From CAVPXC01 sp963709505 (GTDB lineage Bacteria > Chloroflexota > Anaerolineae > JAAEKA01), in contig CAVPXC010000014.1 in assembly GCA_963709505.1 (NCBI GenBank), positions 1 through 64,000 on the forward strand: 64,000 nucleotides of DNA, written 5' to 3'. Below are positions 43,077 to 51,185 of this stretch, in pieces. Each line of letters begins with the position of its first letter. Positions within the stretch are counted from its first letter, which is position 1. Position numbers and translations under genes: made by a program. Below the pieces are notes generated by a model. It saw only the letters and a list, made by a program, of their open reading frames with translations. It made no database searches and was not told where the DNA came from.

Positions 43077-43488
43077 ATGCCAACGAACCTGCCCCCTGAG
43101 TACTATAGAATCGAGGCTGAGTTTCGGGCCGAGACCTCGCCTGAGGAAAAGGCCGTGCTCCTCGAAGAGATGCTTCGGGTCATCCCCAAGCACAAAGGCA
43201 CCGACCACCTGCGCGCCGACTTGCGCCACAAGCTGGCTAAGCTGAAGGAAGAAGCCCAGTTACATCATGCGCGTCTACGCCAAGCCGCCTGGCAAGGAAC
43301 CTGACTGGACCGCCCCGTTCGTCTTGAAGCAGGGGGGCACCATCGAGGATTTTGCCGGCAAGGTGCATCGTGATTTTCTCGAGCACCTAAGATGGGCTCG
43401 CGTCTGGGGACAAGGTGTATACGATGGGCAGCTTGTGGGGCGAGATCACGTGTTACACGATGGGGACGTGGTCGAATTGCGCATGTGA
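43077..43488 (+). pseudogene. Internally deleted DRG/Obg-like GTPase (TGS-domain protein)
   Basis: Starts as MPTNLPPEYYRIEAEFRAET to HKGTDHLRADLRHKLAKLKE, the N-terminal helical part of DRG-like GTPases. It then jumps near 43262 directly to the C-terminal TGS domain (MRVYAKPPGKEPDWTAPFVL to YDGQLVGRDHVLHDGDVVEL) in a +1 frame. The whole GTPase domain (about 200 residues with P-loop, switch and NKxD motifs) is missing. As written, the first frame ends at 43304 and the TGS part could only be made from its own ATG 43267. A long palindrome follows 30 bases on. Confidence 0.75.
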
Positions 43489-43512
43489 CCACGTCCCCGG
43501 CTAGCTTGCTCT

Positions 43513-43609
43513 GCAGGGTGTATTTCAAGTTGGGGGCAGACCCTTCGGGTTTTCCGCAAACCCGAAGGGTCTGCCCCCAACTTGAAATACACCCTGCAGA
43601 GACAGATTT
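43513..43609. repeat. Long perfect palindrome, copy 2
   Basis: Core CAAGTTGGGGGCAGACCC / GGGTCTGCCCCCAACTTG with loop TCCGC, identical to copies 1 and 3. The outer arms CTCTGCAGGGTGTATTT / AAATACACCCTGCAGAG are also perfectly inverted. Confidence 0.9.
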
Positions 43610-43636
43610 GCCAGCTTGGCCGGTCTGTGTTACACT
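43608..43636 (+). promoter_or_regulatory. Promoter of the 23-residue ORF
   Basis: TTGCCA (43608-43613), 17 bp, TACACT (43631-43636). It overlaps the end of palindrome copy 2. Confidence 0.65.
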
Positions 43637-43679
43637 TGTTTCGTTGTAGGAAACTCTTTGAAAGGAGGCGCACGGCGCT

Positions 43680-43751
43680 ATGGCTCAAGTGAATAGCATT
43701 GTCGTCAAAGTTCAATTGAACGCGTGCGCCTCGTGTCTGCGGCGGAGCTAG
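43680..43751 (+). CDS. Candidate 23-residue microprotein
   Basis: ATG 43680 preceded by AAAGGAGG, encoding MAQVNSIVVKVQLNA then CASCLRRS, stop. A sigma-70 promoter 44 bases upstream and a terminator 30 bases downstream make a compact unit of about 180 bases. The CxxC-RR ending is unusual. It may be a leader peptide or a small RNA with an incidental ORF; no similarity known to me. Confidence 0.4.
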   Translation: MAQVNSIVVKVQLNACASCLRRS

Positions 43752-43781
43752 GTTTCCTCTCAGCTGTATCATGCCCCCTTG

Positions 43782-43818
43782 CGGCCACGAGCGCGTGTAG
43801 TTAGCCCGTGGCCGTTTT
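43782..43818 (+). terminator. Rho-independent terminator
   Basis: CGGCCACG and CGTGGCCG with a 17-base loop, followed by TTTTG. The following 43819-44069 contains nothing recognisable. Confidence 0.65.
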
Positions 43819-44069
43819 GATTCGTGAGTTCTGTCTCTTCCAGGTCACGGGTGCTATAAGGACCCGTCCATACACAAGTTCCCGGAATGACTCGGTCGGT
43901 CCACCCTCCAGTCGCTTCACTCCTTCAGGCTTCGTCCGGGGTGCTGCGCAAAGACCGGCCAGAGCGGGGAGTTTATGGACACCTCCTTTGCTATGCCGTG
44001 GCCTTTTCTATTGGCCCGGCCCCATCGTGATCGACACATCACCAGCTTAATTGGAGAAACACACCGACG

Positions 44070-45026
44070 ATGCAAACTCAGTTTTTTGACTACGACGAGA
44101 TGGATGACTATGCTCGCCGCTTCGGGTTGAACCGCCGGGCCGAACACAACTGGGCCGCGATGCGACCGCCCAAGATCAGCAAGCCGCAAGCACAGCTTCC
44201 GATGGATATTCTTACTCAGATCGAGGGCGAGGATGAGTTCGTGCCGAGCTTCACCTCGGCTGAGAACGAGCAGCTCATGCTGCGTCAAGCGCTGAGCGGC
44301 TTCTATCAAGACAACGTGATCAGCGATGTGCTGGCGCGGGTCAAGGGTGGCAAGGAGGCCAATGTCTACTGCTGCGAGGCCCACCCAGCCACCGGCATGG
44401 ATCTGATCGCCGCCAAAATCTACCGGCCGCGCGCCCATCGCACCATGCGCAACGACGCCGTCTACCAGGAAGGCCGTCTGATGCTCGACGATCAGGGCAA
44501 AGGGGTCATGCGCAACGCTCGCCTGAAACGGGCCGTGGCCAAGAAGACTGACTTCGGCAAGGAGGTCATGACCTTCTCCTGGATCGAGTACGAGTATGAT
44601 CTGTTGCAGACGCTGCACGCGGCCGGCGCCGACGTGCCGCGGCCTATCGGCCACATCGACAGCACAATCCTGATGGAGTACTTCGGCGAGGTCAACCACC
44701 CGGCGCCGACCTTGAACGGTGTGACGCTGCGACGTGAACAAGCACAACCGATGTTCGACCGGCTGCTGTGGCACGTCGAGCTCATGCTCAGTCACAACCG
44801 TGTCCACGGCGACCTGTCGGCCTATAACGTGCTGTACTGGCAAGAACGGGCGATCGTCATCGACTTCCCACAGGCTGTGGCGGCAACAAGCAACCCCCAT
44901 GCACCACGGCTCCTGCAGCGCGATATCGAGCGGCTATGCCAGTACTTCGCCCGCTACGGCGTCGAGGCCGAGTCCGAGGTACTGGCGCGGGAGATGTGGG
45001 CGAAGTTCGAGATCGGAGCGTTGTGA
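44070..45026 (+). CDS. RIO1-family protein kinase
   Basis: 318 residues. Atypical Ser kinase fold: glycine-poor loop KGGKEANVYCCEA, the ATP-anchoring Lys in DLIAAKIYRPRA, hinge MEYFG, catalytic loop HGDLSAYNVLYW and metal Asp in VIDFPQAV. Archaeal and eukaryotic relatives act in ribosome maturation; the bacterial role is not established. The long N-terminal part (1-90) is partly acidic. Start ATG 44070 has GGAG upstream. Confidence 0.9.
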   Translation: MQTQFFDYDEMDDYARRFGLNRRAEHNWAAMRPPKISKPQAQLPMDILTQIEGEDEFVPSFTSAENEQLMLRQALSGFYQDNVISDVLARVKGGKEANVYCCEAHPATGMDLIAAKIYRPRAHRTMRNDAVYQEGRLMLDDQGKGVMRNARLKRAVAKKTDFGKEVMTFSWIEYEYDLLQTLHAAGADVPRPIGHIDSTILMEYFGEVNHPAPTLNGVTLRREQAQPMFDRLLWHVELMLSHNRVHGDLSAYNVLYWQERAIVIDFPQAVAATSNPHAPRLLQRDIERLCQYFARYGVEAESEVLAREMWAKFEIGAL

Positions 45027-45090
45027 GGGGAAGGGGGGGAATATCACAGCGAATGGGGGGACAGCGAATGGCGGAGGGGGAGGCGGAGGG

Positions 45091-45187
45091 GAAGATATCA
45101 CAGCGAATGAAGGACAACGAATGGCGGAGGGTGTTGTTCTTATCCGCCTTCCGCCATTCGTTGTCCTTCATTCGCTGTGATATCTTC
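45091..45187. repeat. Perfect 38-bp inverted repeat between convergent genes
   Basis: GAAGATATCACAGCGAATGA... and its exact reverse complement (45091-45128, 45150-45187) with a 21-nt loop. Shorter copies of ATATCACAGCGAATG and CAGCGAATGGCGGA lie at 45047-45077. The right arm encodes the last residues (EEDITANEGQRMAEGG) of the PIG-L protein. Confidence 0.9.
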
Positions 45188-46057
45188 CTCTCCGCCGAAC
45201 AAGTCATCCCGCATCTTCGCGCCAAGCTGCGGCAAAGGCGCGCCCTGCATGAAGGTTTCGAACCCCCAGAAACGCCGTTGGACAAACTTGGGGATCCACT
45301 TGAACGAGTCCTGGTCGCCGCCCTGGCTCTTGTGGCAGGCCGAGGCGGCGTCCTTGGTTGCCAGGTGCGGGCGGACGTCGATGCGGGCGTGGATGGGGGT
45401 TTCCCACGAGACGATCTGCACCAGGTCGATGTCTTTGTTGCGGCCAAATTGGCGCGGATTGCGACCAATTAGCGGCATCAGCCGTACGAGGAACTTCAGC
45501 CAACCGGGCGAAAAGGCGGTGAAATAGAGGCGCTGCGGCTGGTAAGGTGGGCCGGCCTCAGGATACTGGGCGGCGTCGCCGGCGGCTTGAAAGGCCAGTA
45601 CGGTGGCCTGATGCAGCTTGATGTGGTCGGGGTGGCCGTAGCCGCCGAACTCGTTGTCACATATGACGACCTGCGGGTGGTGTTTGCGGATCGAGGCGAC
45701 GATCTGGCCTGCCACGCGCTCGAGCAGCGCCTGCATGAGGCTGTTGGGATGCTGATTGTCCGGCGAGCCGGCCATGCCGCTGTCGCGATAGCCTAGCCAG
45801 TCGACGCCTTTGAGCCCCAATGTTTGGGCCGCGCAACACAGCTCGGCCGCCCGCAGTTGGGCCGTGCTGGCGTAGCCGGCGAGCATTTCGGCATCTACCG
45901 TGCCGGCATCGCCATCCGTGCCGCACACAAGCCAGACGGCCACGCCTTCGGCCGCATACTTGGCAAGCGTTCCACCGGGACCGAAGAACTCGTCGTCGGG
46001 ATGGGCAAGAACCGCGAGCAGGGCACGCTCGTCACTCGTCGTCGATAGGGTGCTCAT
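45140..46057 (-). CDS. PIG-L-family deacetylase
   Basis: 305 residues from ATG 46057. Zn-dependent N-deacetylase of GlcNAc-type substrates: AHPDDEFFGPGG (Zn ligands and general base), GYRDSGM and the second Zn segment GYGHPDHIKLHQ. Such proteins make bacillithiol, mycothiol or antibiotic intermediates; the substrate cannot be fixed. The last 16 residues come from the inverted repeat at 45091, so the natural C-terminus was probably replaced or extended. Confidence 0.88.
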   Translation of the reverse strand: MSTLSTTSDERALLAVLAHPDDEFFGPGGTLAKYAAEGVAVWLVCGTDGDAGTVDAEMLAGYASTAQLRAAELCCAAQTLGLKGVDWLGYRDSGMAGSPDNQHPNSLMQALLERVAGQIVASIRKHHPQVVICDNEFGGYGHPDHIKLHQATVLAFQAAGDAAQYPEAGPPYQPQRLYFTAFSPGWLKFLVRLMPLIGRNPRQFGRNKDIDLVQIVSWETPIHARIDVRPHLATKDAASACHKSQGGDQDSFKWIPKFVQRRFWGFETFMQGAPLPQLGAKMRDDLFGGEEDITANEGQRMAEGG

Positions 46058-46152
46058 ATCAGAACATACCTCGTACTGTATTTGCATCCCCCAGCAGATC
46101 GAAGGATAGCATCACGTCGGTCGGTAGATGGTGTACCGGTCTAACATCCCAC

Positions 46153-47364
46153 TCAACGCAGCAGATTTTCCAAGGCCATCTGGTTATCGGGGTAGGCGCG
46201 CAGCACGTCGAGAAGCACCCCCAGCGCATCGGCCTCATCCATGCGTGAGAATACACGGCGCACCTGGGTCATCAGCTCCAGCGTGGTCTCGTCGATCAGG
46301 CGCGCCTCCTGGCGGGTGCTCGACCGGTTGATGTTGATCGCAGGAAACAGCCCAAGCTGCGCCAGCTTGCGGTCCAGGTGCACCTCCATGTTGCCGGTGC
46401 CCTTGAACTCCTCGTAAACAACCTGGTCGAGCCGGCTGTTGGTGTCAATCAGGCAGGTTGCGATCAGCGTCAGGCTGCCGCCATCCTCAATCGCGCGTGC
46501 TGCACCGAAGACCTGGCGCAGCGGCGTCAACGCGGAAGCATCCATGCCGCCGGACAACGTCCGGCCGCCGCCCGGAGCGGCCAGGTTCTGCACGCGCGCC
46601 AGGCGGGTCAGGCTGTCCAGCAGCACGACCACATGCCGGCCTTCCTCGGTCAAGCGCCGCGCGTGTGCCAGCGCCAGGTTGACCACGGCAGCTTGCTCGC
46701 GGCTGGGCGCGTCGAGGTCGGCCACGAGCACCAGGCCGTCGATCGCTCGGCGCAGGGCGGTGGCTTCTTCGGGCCGCTCACCCACCAGTAGGACCAGCAG
46801 TTCCAGCTCCGGGTCGGCTGACACGGCCTCGGCGATCTGAGTCAGCACGGTGGTCTTGCCAGCCTGCGGCGGCGCCACGATCAGGCCGCGCTGGCCGCGA
46901 CCGATGGGCGCGACCAGATCGAGCACTCGACCGGTCAGGGCGCGTGGGTGATGGCCCAGGACGATCTGTCGATCCGGGTGGATCGGCGTGAGCTGTTTAA
47001 AGTCGGGCCGTGCGGGAAGGTCCTGGATGCCGTGGCCATTGACCCGCCACACCGAGTGGGTGACCGGCCCGTAGTCGTCCTCTGTTGCGAGAACGTCGAC
47101 CCAATCGCCCAGACGCAGGCCCAAACGCCGCACCAGGGCCGCCGGAACGAAGGGCGCGCCAGCATGAGGAACGGCATCCGGCATCAAAGTGCCTTGGCCT
47201 TGCTTGTCTACGTCGAGAAAGCCGCCGGTCAGGTAAAGCCCGCGGTCGGGCCGGGGTGGCTCCGGCGCCGGGCCAGCCTGCCAGCGGTGTGCTAGTCGGG
47301 CATCGTGCCGCCAGCCTGAGATGTCATGTTCGCTTGTCGGTGCTCCGGGTTTGTGCGTGGGCAA
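46153..47364 (-). CDS. rho: Transcription termination factor Rho (short form)
   Basis: 403 residues. Hexameric RNA-dependent ATPase. The RNA-binding N-terminal domain is reduced (GGFLDVDKQGQGTLM); the motor has APIGRGQRGLIVAPPQAGKT (Walker A), VLLVGERPEEATAL, VVVLLDSLTRLARVQN (Walker B) and the Q/R-loop region. Start TTG at 47364, chosen because GGAGG lies 10 bases upstream and MPTHKPGAP has no upstream ATG. The -10 is at 47393-47388. Confidence 0.93.
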   Translation of the reverse strand: MPTHKPGAPTSEHDISGWRHDARLAHRWQAGPAPEPPRPDRGLYLTGGFLDVDKQGQGTLMPDAVPHAGAPFVPAALVRRLGLRLGDWVDVLATEDDYGPVTHSVWRVNGHGIQDLPARPDFKQLTPIHPDRQIVLGHHPRALTGRVLDLVAPIGRGQRGLIVAPPQAGKTTVLTQIAEAVSADPELELLVLLVGERPEEATALRRAIDGLVLVADLDAPSREQAAVVNLALAHARRLTEEGRHVVVLLDSLTRLARVQNLAAPGGGRTLSGGMDASALTPLRQVFGAARAIEDGGSLTLIATCLIDTNSRLDQVVYEEFKGTGNMEVHLDRKLAQLGLFPAININRSSTRQEARLIDETTLELMTQVRRVFSRMDEADALGVLLDVLRAYPDNQMALENLLR

Positions 47365-47387
47365 CGTGTGCTATCCTCCGGTGAGAC

Positions 47388-47416
47388 ATTATACCATAAG
47401 AACCCTTTCTGTTGAA
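47388..47416 (-). promoter_or_regulatory. Promoter of rho
   Basis: Minus-strand TTCAAC, 17 bp, TATAAT (47393-47388), 24 bases before the TTG start. Confidence 0.55.
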
Positions 47417-47431
47417 GTTCAACAAGCAATT

Positions 47432-47511
47432 GGGTGTATTTCAAGTTGGGGGCAGACCCTTCGGGTTTTCCGCAAACCCGAAGGGTCTGCCCCCAACTTG
47501 AAATACACCCA
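47432..47511. repeat. Long perfect palindrome, copy 3
   Basis: GGGTGTATTTCAAGTTGGGG... and complement with TCCGC loop; arms of about 37 bases. The next outer bases (TTGGG versus CCCAGG) diverge, so the palindrome is shorter than copies 1 and 2. All three copies carry the loop in the same orientation. Confidence 0.9.
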
Positions 47512-47566
47512 GGCAACCGCAATGGATGCCGCCTGAGCGCGGTTTCACAAAGGATGCACAGAGCAT

Positions 47567-47595
47567 TTGGTGGGGGGCGTCATTCTCGATATACT
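47567..47595 (+). promoter_or_regulatory. Promoter of glgM
   Basis: TTGGTG (47567-47572), 17 bp, TATACT (47590-47595), about 94 bases before the glgM start; a Shine-Dalgarno AAGGAAGG follows. Confidence 0.65.
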
Positions 47596-47688
47596 AGTAG
47601 TGCGGCGTGCGAAGTGCGGAGTGCGGAAGTCGTTGCCGCGAAGTTGCTGAAGTGGTCCCTTCGAATCTAAACCAAGGAAGGTGCATCG

Positions 47689-48897
47689 ATGAAAGTTCTG
47701 TTTCTTACTCGCGAATTTCCTCCTTACGTCTACGGCGGCGCCGGCGTGCACGTCGAGTATTTGTCCGGAGAACTCGCTAAGCTGATGGACGTCGAGGTTC
47801 GTAGCTTTGGCGACCAGAACACCACTACTGACGGCGTGCGCATCAAGGGCTTTCCCTTTGCAACCGGCAGCTTCGCCCGCGTCGACAAGAAACTCAGCGG
47901 CGCACTGGACACCCTTGAGACGAACCTCGAATCCCTGACCGACCCGATCGATGCCAACGTCGTGCACGTGCATACCTGGTATGCGCATTTCGGGGGCATT
48001 CTGGCTAAGATCCTGTATGGCATCCCCCTCGTCCTGACGGTCCATTCTTTGGAGCCACTGCGCCCCTGGAAGCGCGAGCAGCTCGGCCGCGGCTACGATA
48101 TGTCGTCGTGGATTGAGCGGACGGCGATCGAGATGGCGGACGCAGTGATCGCCGTTTCAGAAGGGACCAAGGACGATGTCCTGGCGAATTTCGACGTCGA
48201 CCCGTCCAAGATCACAGTCATCTACAACGGCATCAACGTTGACCAATACAGGCGGACCTCCGAGACCAGCGCTCTGGTCAAGTACGGCGTCGATCCCGCC
48301 AAGCCCATCGTGTTGTTTGTCGGCCGGATCACGCGCCAGAAGGGCATCATCCACCTGGTAAACGCGATCAAGTACATCCACCCCGACGTTCAGATTGTGC
48401 TTTGCGCAGGGGCGCCCGACACCAAGGAGATCGCGGCTGAGATGGAGGCAGCGGTTGAGAGCGTGCGGCAGCAAGGCTTCAACAACGTGATCTGGATCCA
48501 GGAGATGCTATCTAAGCCCGACGTGATCCAGATGTATTCGCACGCCACGGTGTTCTGCTGCCCGTCGATCTACGAGCCGTTTGGCATCATCAACCTGGAG
48601 GCCATGGCCTGTAAGACGGCTGTGGTCGCGAGTGCAGTGGGCGGGATCAAAGAGGTCGTGGTGGAGGGCGTGACCGGCTATTTGGTGCCGGTGCAGCAGT
48701 TGAACGTGGCGCCGTTCGAGCCGGTGGATCCGGACGCCTTCTCGCGCGACCTGGCCGTGGCGATCAACAAGGTTCTGGACGATCCCAAGCTGGCCGAGTC
48801 GATGGCCGTGGCCGGCCAGAAGCGAGCGCAGGACGTGTTTAGCTGGGCGAGCATCGCGCAGCAGACGAAGGAATTGTACGAGTCGTTGGTTGGTTAG
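47689..48897 (+). CDS. glgM: Alpha-maltose-1-phosphate synthase / glycogen synthase (GlgM, GT4)
   Basis: 402 residues. GT-B glycosyltransferase family 4. Start region MKVLFLTREFPPYVYGGAGV is the actinobacterial GlgA/GlgM type. EPFGIINLEAMACKTAVVAS holds the E-x7-E donor motif; KPIVLFVGRITRQKG the second Rossmann. Known members use ADP-glucose and glucose 1-phosphate to make maltose 1-phosphate, the substrate of GlgE, which is the next gene (gap 147 bases, filled by hairpins). Confidence 0.9.
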   Translation: MKVLFLTREFPPYVYGGAGVHVEYLSGELAKLMDVEVRSFGDQNTTTDGVRIKGFPFATGSFARVDKKLSGALDTLETNLESLTDPIDANVVHVHTWYAHFGGILAKILYGIPLVLTVHSLEPLRPWKREQLGRGYDMSSWIERTAIEMADAVIAVSEGTKDDVLANFDVDPSKITVIYNGINVDQYRRTSETSALVKYGVDPAKPIVLFVGRITRQKGIIHLVNAIKYIHPDVQIVLCAGAPDTKEIAAEMEAAVESVRQQGFNNVIWIQEMLSKPDVIQMYSHATVFCCPSIYEPFGIINLEAMACKTAVVASAVGGIKEVVVEGVTGYLVPVQQLNVAPFEPVDPDAFSRDLAVAINKVLDDPKLAESMAVAGQKRAQDVFSWASIAQQTKELYESLVG

Positions 48898-48902
48898 TCC
48901 CA

Positions 48903-49026
48903 GATTGGACCTTTCTTCCGAGAAAGGTCCAATCTATCTTGAACGCGATTGGACCTTTCTTCCGAGAAAGGTCCAATCTACCACTTGAACTCAAGATTGG
49001 ACCTTTCTTCCGAGAAAGGTCCAATC
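48903..49026. repeat. Three tandem hairpin repeats (GATTGGACC type)
   Basis: GATTGGACCTTTC, TTCCGA, GAAAGGTCCAATC at 48903-48934, 48947-48978 and 48995-49026, spaced 44 and 48 bp. They fill the glgM-glgE intergenic space, with the third ending 18 bases before the glgE start. Confidence 0.95.
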
Positions 49027-49044
49027 GCAGACAGGACAACCCCC

Positions 49045-51036
49045 ATGATCCCTCAAGACTACCCCCGTGTCATTATCGAGGCGGTCCAGCCGCAGATCGA
49101 CTGCGGCCGTTTCCCCATCAAACGCGTGGTGGGAGAGAAGGTCACCATCACCGCCGATATCTACAAGGAAGGCCATGACAAACTGGCGGCTGTCGTCAAG
49201 TATCGCAGGCTGGGCGAGAGCTTGTGGCAGGAAAGTCCGCTGGCCTTTTGGGACAACGACCGCTGGCGCGGTGAGTTCACGGTGACCGAGCTCGGTGGCT
49301 GGGAATACACGGTCGATGCCTACGCTGAGCGCTATCTTTCGTGGGTCGACGAGATCACGAAGAAGAACGTGCCGGGTGCCAGCCTCACCAGCGAGCTGCT
49401 GGAAGGTCTGGTGATTCTGAAGACGTCCGCCGCGTTGGCGCCCGATGAAGACCAGGCGCGCATGAACGGCATCATCGACGCGATAGAGGGTGTGATGGCT
49501 GCGGGCGAGCAGGCGGGTGCCATCGATCTGGGCACCGGCAGCGTGATACGCAGCCTGATGGCCAAATACCCTGATCGCTCTGAGGGCGCCGAGTTCACAC
49601 CTGTTCTTCAGATCGTGGTGACGCGGCCGATCGCGCGTTTCGCCGCCTGGTACGAGTTCTTCCCCCGTTCGCAGAGCACTGTATCGGGTCGGCATGGCAC
49701 ATTGCAGGATAGCATCCGCCGCCTGTCCGAGATCAAGACGATGGGCTTTGACGTCGTCTATCTCCCGCCGATCCACCCTATCGGCCATGCCTTCCGCAAG
49801 GGCAAGAACAACAGCCTGGTGGCTGAGCCGGACGATGTCGGTAGTCCCTGGGCGATCGGCAACGTACACGGCGGCCACATGGGGTTGGAACCGCTCTTGG
49901 GCACCTGGGACGATTGGGCGCAGTTCGTCGCCGCCTGTCGCGAGCTGGAGATCGAGATCGCGCTGGACTACGTGATGAACTGCTCGCCCGACCATCCTTA
50001 CGTCGCCGAGCACCCTGATTGGTTCTACCACCGGCCCGATGGCTCGATCAAGTACGCCGAGAACCCACCCAAGAAATACCAGGACGTTTACCCACTCAAC
50101 TTTGGCACGGCAGATCGCGCAGGGCTGTGGCAGGAGATGCTGAAGATCTTCCTGTTCTGGGTCGACAAAGGCGTCACCACGTTTCGCGTCGACAATCCGC
50201 ACACCAAACCAGTGGCGTTTTGGGAGTGGGTGATTGGCGAGGTGCACAAACGACACCCCGGTGTCATCTTCCTGGCCGAGGCTTTTACCAAGCCCAAGAT
50301 GATGCGGCTGCTGGCCAAGGCCGGCTTCACCCAGTCCTACACCTATTTCACCTGGCGCAACACCAAGCCCGAGCTGACCGAATACGTCACCGAGCTGACC
50401 GCCGGCCCGATGAAGGAGTACTACACCGGCAATTTCTTCGCCAACACCCCTGATATTCTGCCCACGATCCTGCAGATCGGTGGGCGGCCGGCGTTTATCA
50501 TGCGTGCGGTGCTGGCCGCGACGCTGTCCAGCGTCTATGGCATCTATAGCGGGTACGAGCTGTGCGAAAACGAGCCGATTCCGGGCAAGGAAGAATACCT
50601 GAACTCGGAGAAGTATGAAGTCAAGCTGCGCGATTGGGATGCACCCGAAAGCATCGCACCGTTGATCACGCGCATCAACCAGATCCGTCAAGAGCATCCC
50701 GCGCTGCACGCCTATAACGACGTTGTTTTCCTCGCGGTCGACAATCCCGACATCATCGCCTACCTCAAGATGACGGAGGACAAGTCCGACATCATCCTGT
50801 GCTTGGTCAATTTGGACCCGTTCAACAAGCAGACCTCGTTGGTCCACGTGCCGCTGGCCGAGTTCGGCATGCGTGAAGACGAGCAGTATCAGGCGCACGA
50901 TCTGCTCACCGACGAGCGCTACCTCTGGCGCGGCCCGACAGCCTACGTCGAGCTGGATCCCGCCGGCAAGATGGCGCACATCTTTAAGATTCGGCAGTGG
51001 CAGCATTACGAGGCGGGGTTTGACTATTTCGTCTGA
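49045..51036 (+). CDS. glgE: Alpha-1,4-glucan:maltose-1-phosphate maltosyltransferase GlgE
   Basis: 663 residues, GH13_3. Transfers maltosyl units from maltose 1-phosphate to alpha-glucan ends. N-terminal beta domain (to about 110), helical insertion, then catalytic barrel: VVYLPPIHPIG, NCSPDHPYV, FRVDNPHTKPVAFWEW (nucleophile Asp) and FLAEAFTKPKM (acid Glu). Its C-terminal beta domain ends HYEAGFDYFV. Start ATG 49045; Shine-Dalgarno weak (CAGGAC), so translation may depend on glgM coupling or hairpin structure. Confidence 0.94.
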   Translation: MIPQDYPRVIIEAVQPQIDCGRFPIKRVVGEKVTITADIYKEGHDKLAAVVKYRRLGESLWQESPLAFWDNDRWRGEFTVTELGGWEYTVDAYAERYLSWVDEITKKNVPGASLTSELLEGLVILKTSAALAPDEDQARMNGIIDAIEGVMAAGEQAGAIDLGTGSVIRSLMAKYPDRSEGAEFTPVLQIVVTRPIARFAAWYEFFPRSQSTVSGRHGTLQDSIRRLSEIKTMGFDVVYLPPIHPIGHAFRKGKNNSLVAEPDDVGSPWAIGNVHGGHMGLEPLLGTWDDWAQFVAACRELEIEIALDYVMNCSPDHPYVAEHPDWFYHRPDGSIKYAENPPKKYQDVYPLNFGTADRAGLWQEMLKIFLFWVDKGVTTFRVDNPHTKPVAFWEWVIGEVHKRHPGVIFLAEAFTKPKMMRLLAKAGFTQSYTYFTWRNTKPELTEYVTELTAGPMKEYYTGNFFANTPDILPTILQIGGRPAFIMRAVLAATLSSVYGIYSGYELCENEPIPGKEEYLNSEKYEVKLRDWDAPESIAPLITRINQIRQEHPALHAYNDVVFLAVDNPDIIAYLKMTEDKSDIILCLVNLDPFNKQTSLVHVPLAEFGMREDEQYQAHDLLTDERYLWRGPTAYVELDPAGKMAHIFKIRQWQHYEAGFDYFV

Positions 51037-51042
51037 GCGGAG

Positions 51043-51092
51043 ACAGGGATTGGAAATCCCTGTCTGAAGCTGAGAAGTGGCCTCAGCCACTG
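51043..51092. repeat. REP-like unit
   Basis: ACAGGGATTGGAAATCCCTGT, CTGAAGCTGAGAA, GTGGCCTCAGCCAC, seven bases after the glgE stop. Confidence 0.85.
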
Positions 51093-51111
51093 CAGAGCGA
51101 GCCGCATCTCT

Positions 51112-51149
51112 AAAGAAAGGACCTTTCTTCCGAGAAAGGTCCTTTCTTT
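51112..51149. repeat. Hairpin repeat (GAAAGGACC type), downstream of glgE
   Basis: AAAGAAAGGACCTTTC, TTCCGA, GAAAGGTCCTTTCTTT: a 16-bp stem. Same family as 38481 and 48903. It may help end glgE transcription, with TCTTTG after the stem. Confidence 0.9.
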
Positions 51150-51185
51150 GGGTTACTACGCTATGTTGTCGAAACGAGCGACCGG

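Noticed and set aside
43519..43602. Rho-independent terminator reading of palindrome copy 2
   Set aside because: No T-run follows either arm, and the same palindrome occurs at two other loci in unrelated gene contexts.
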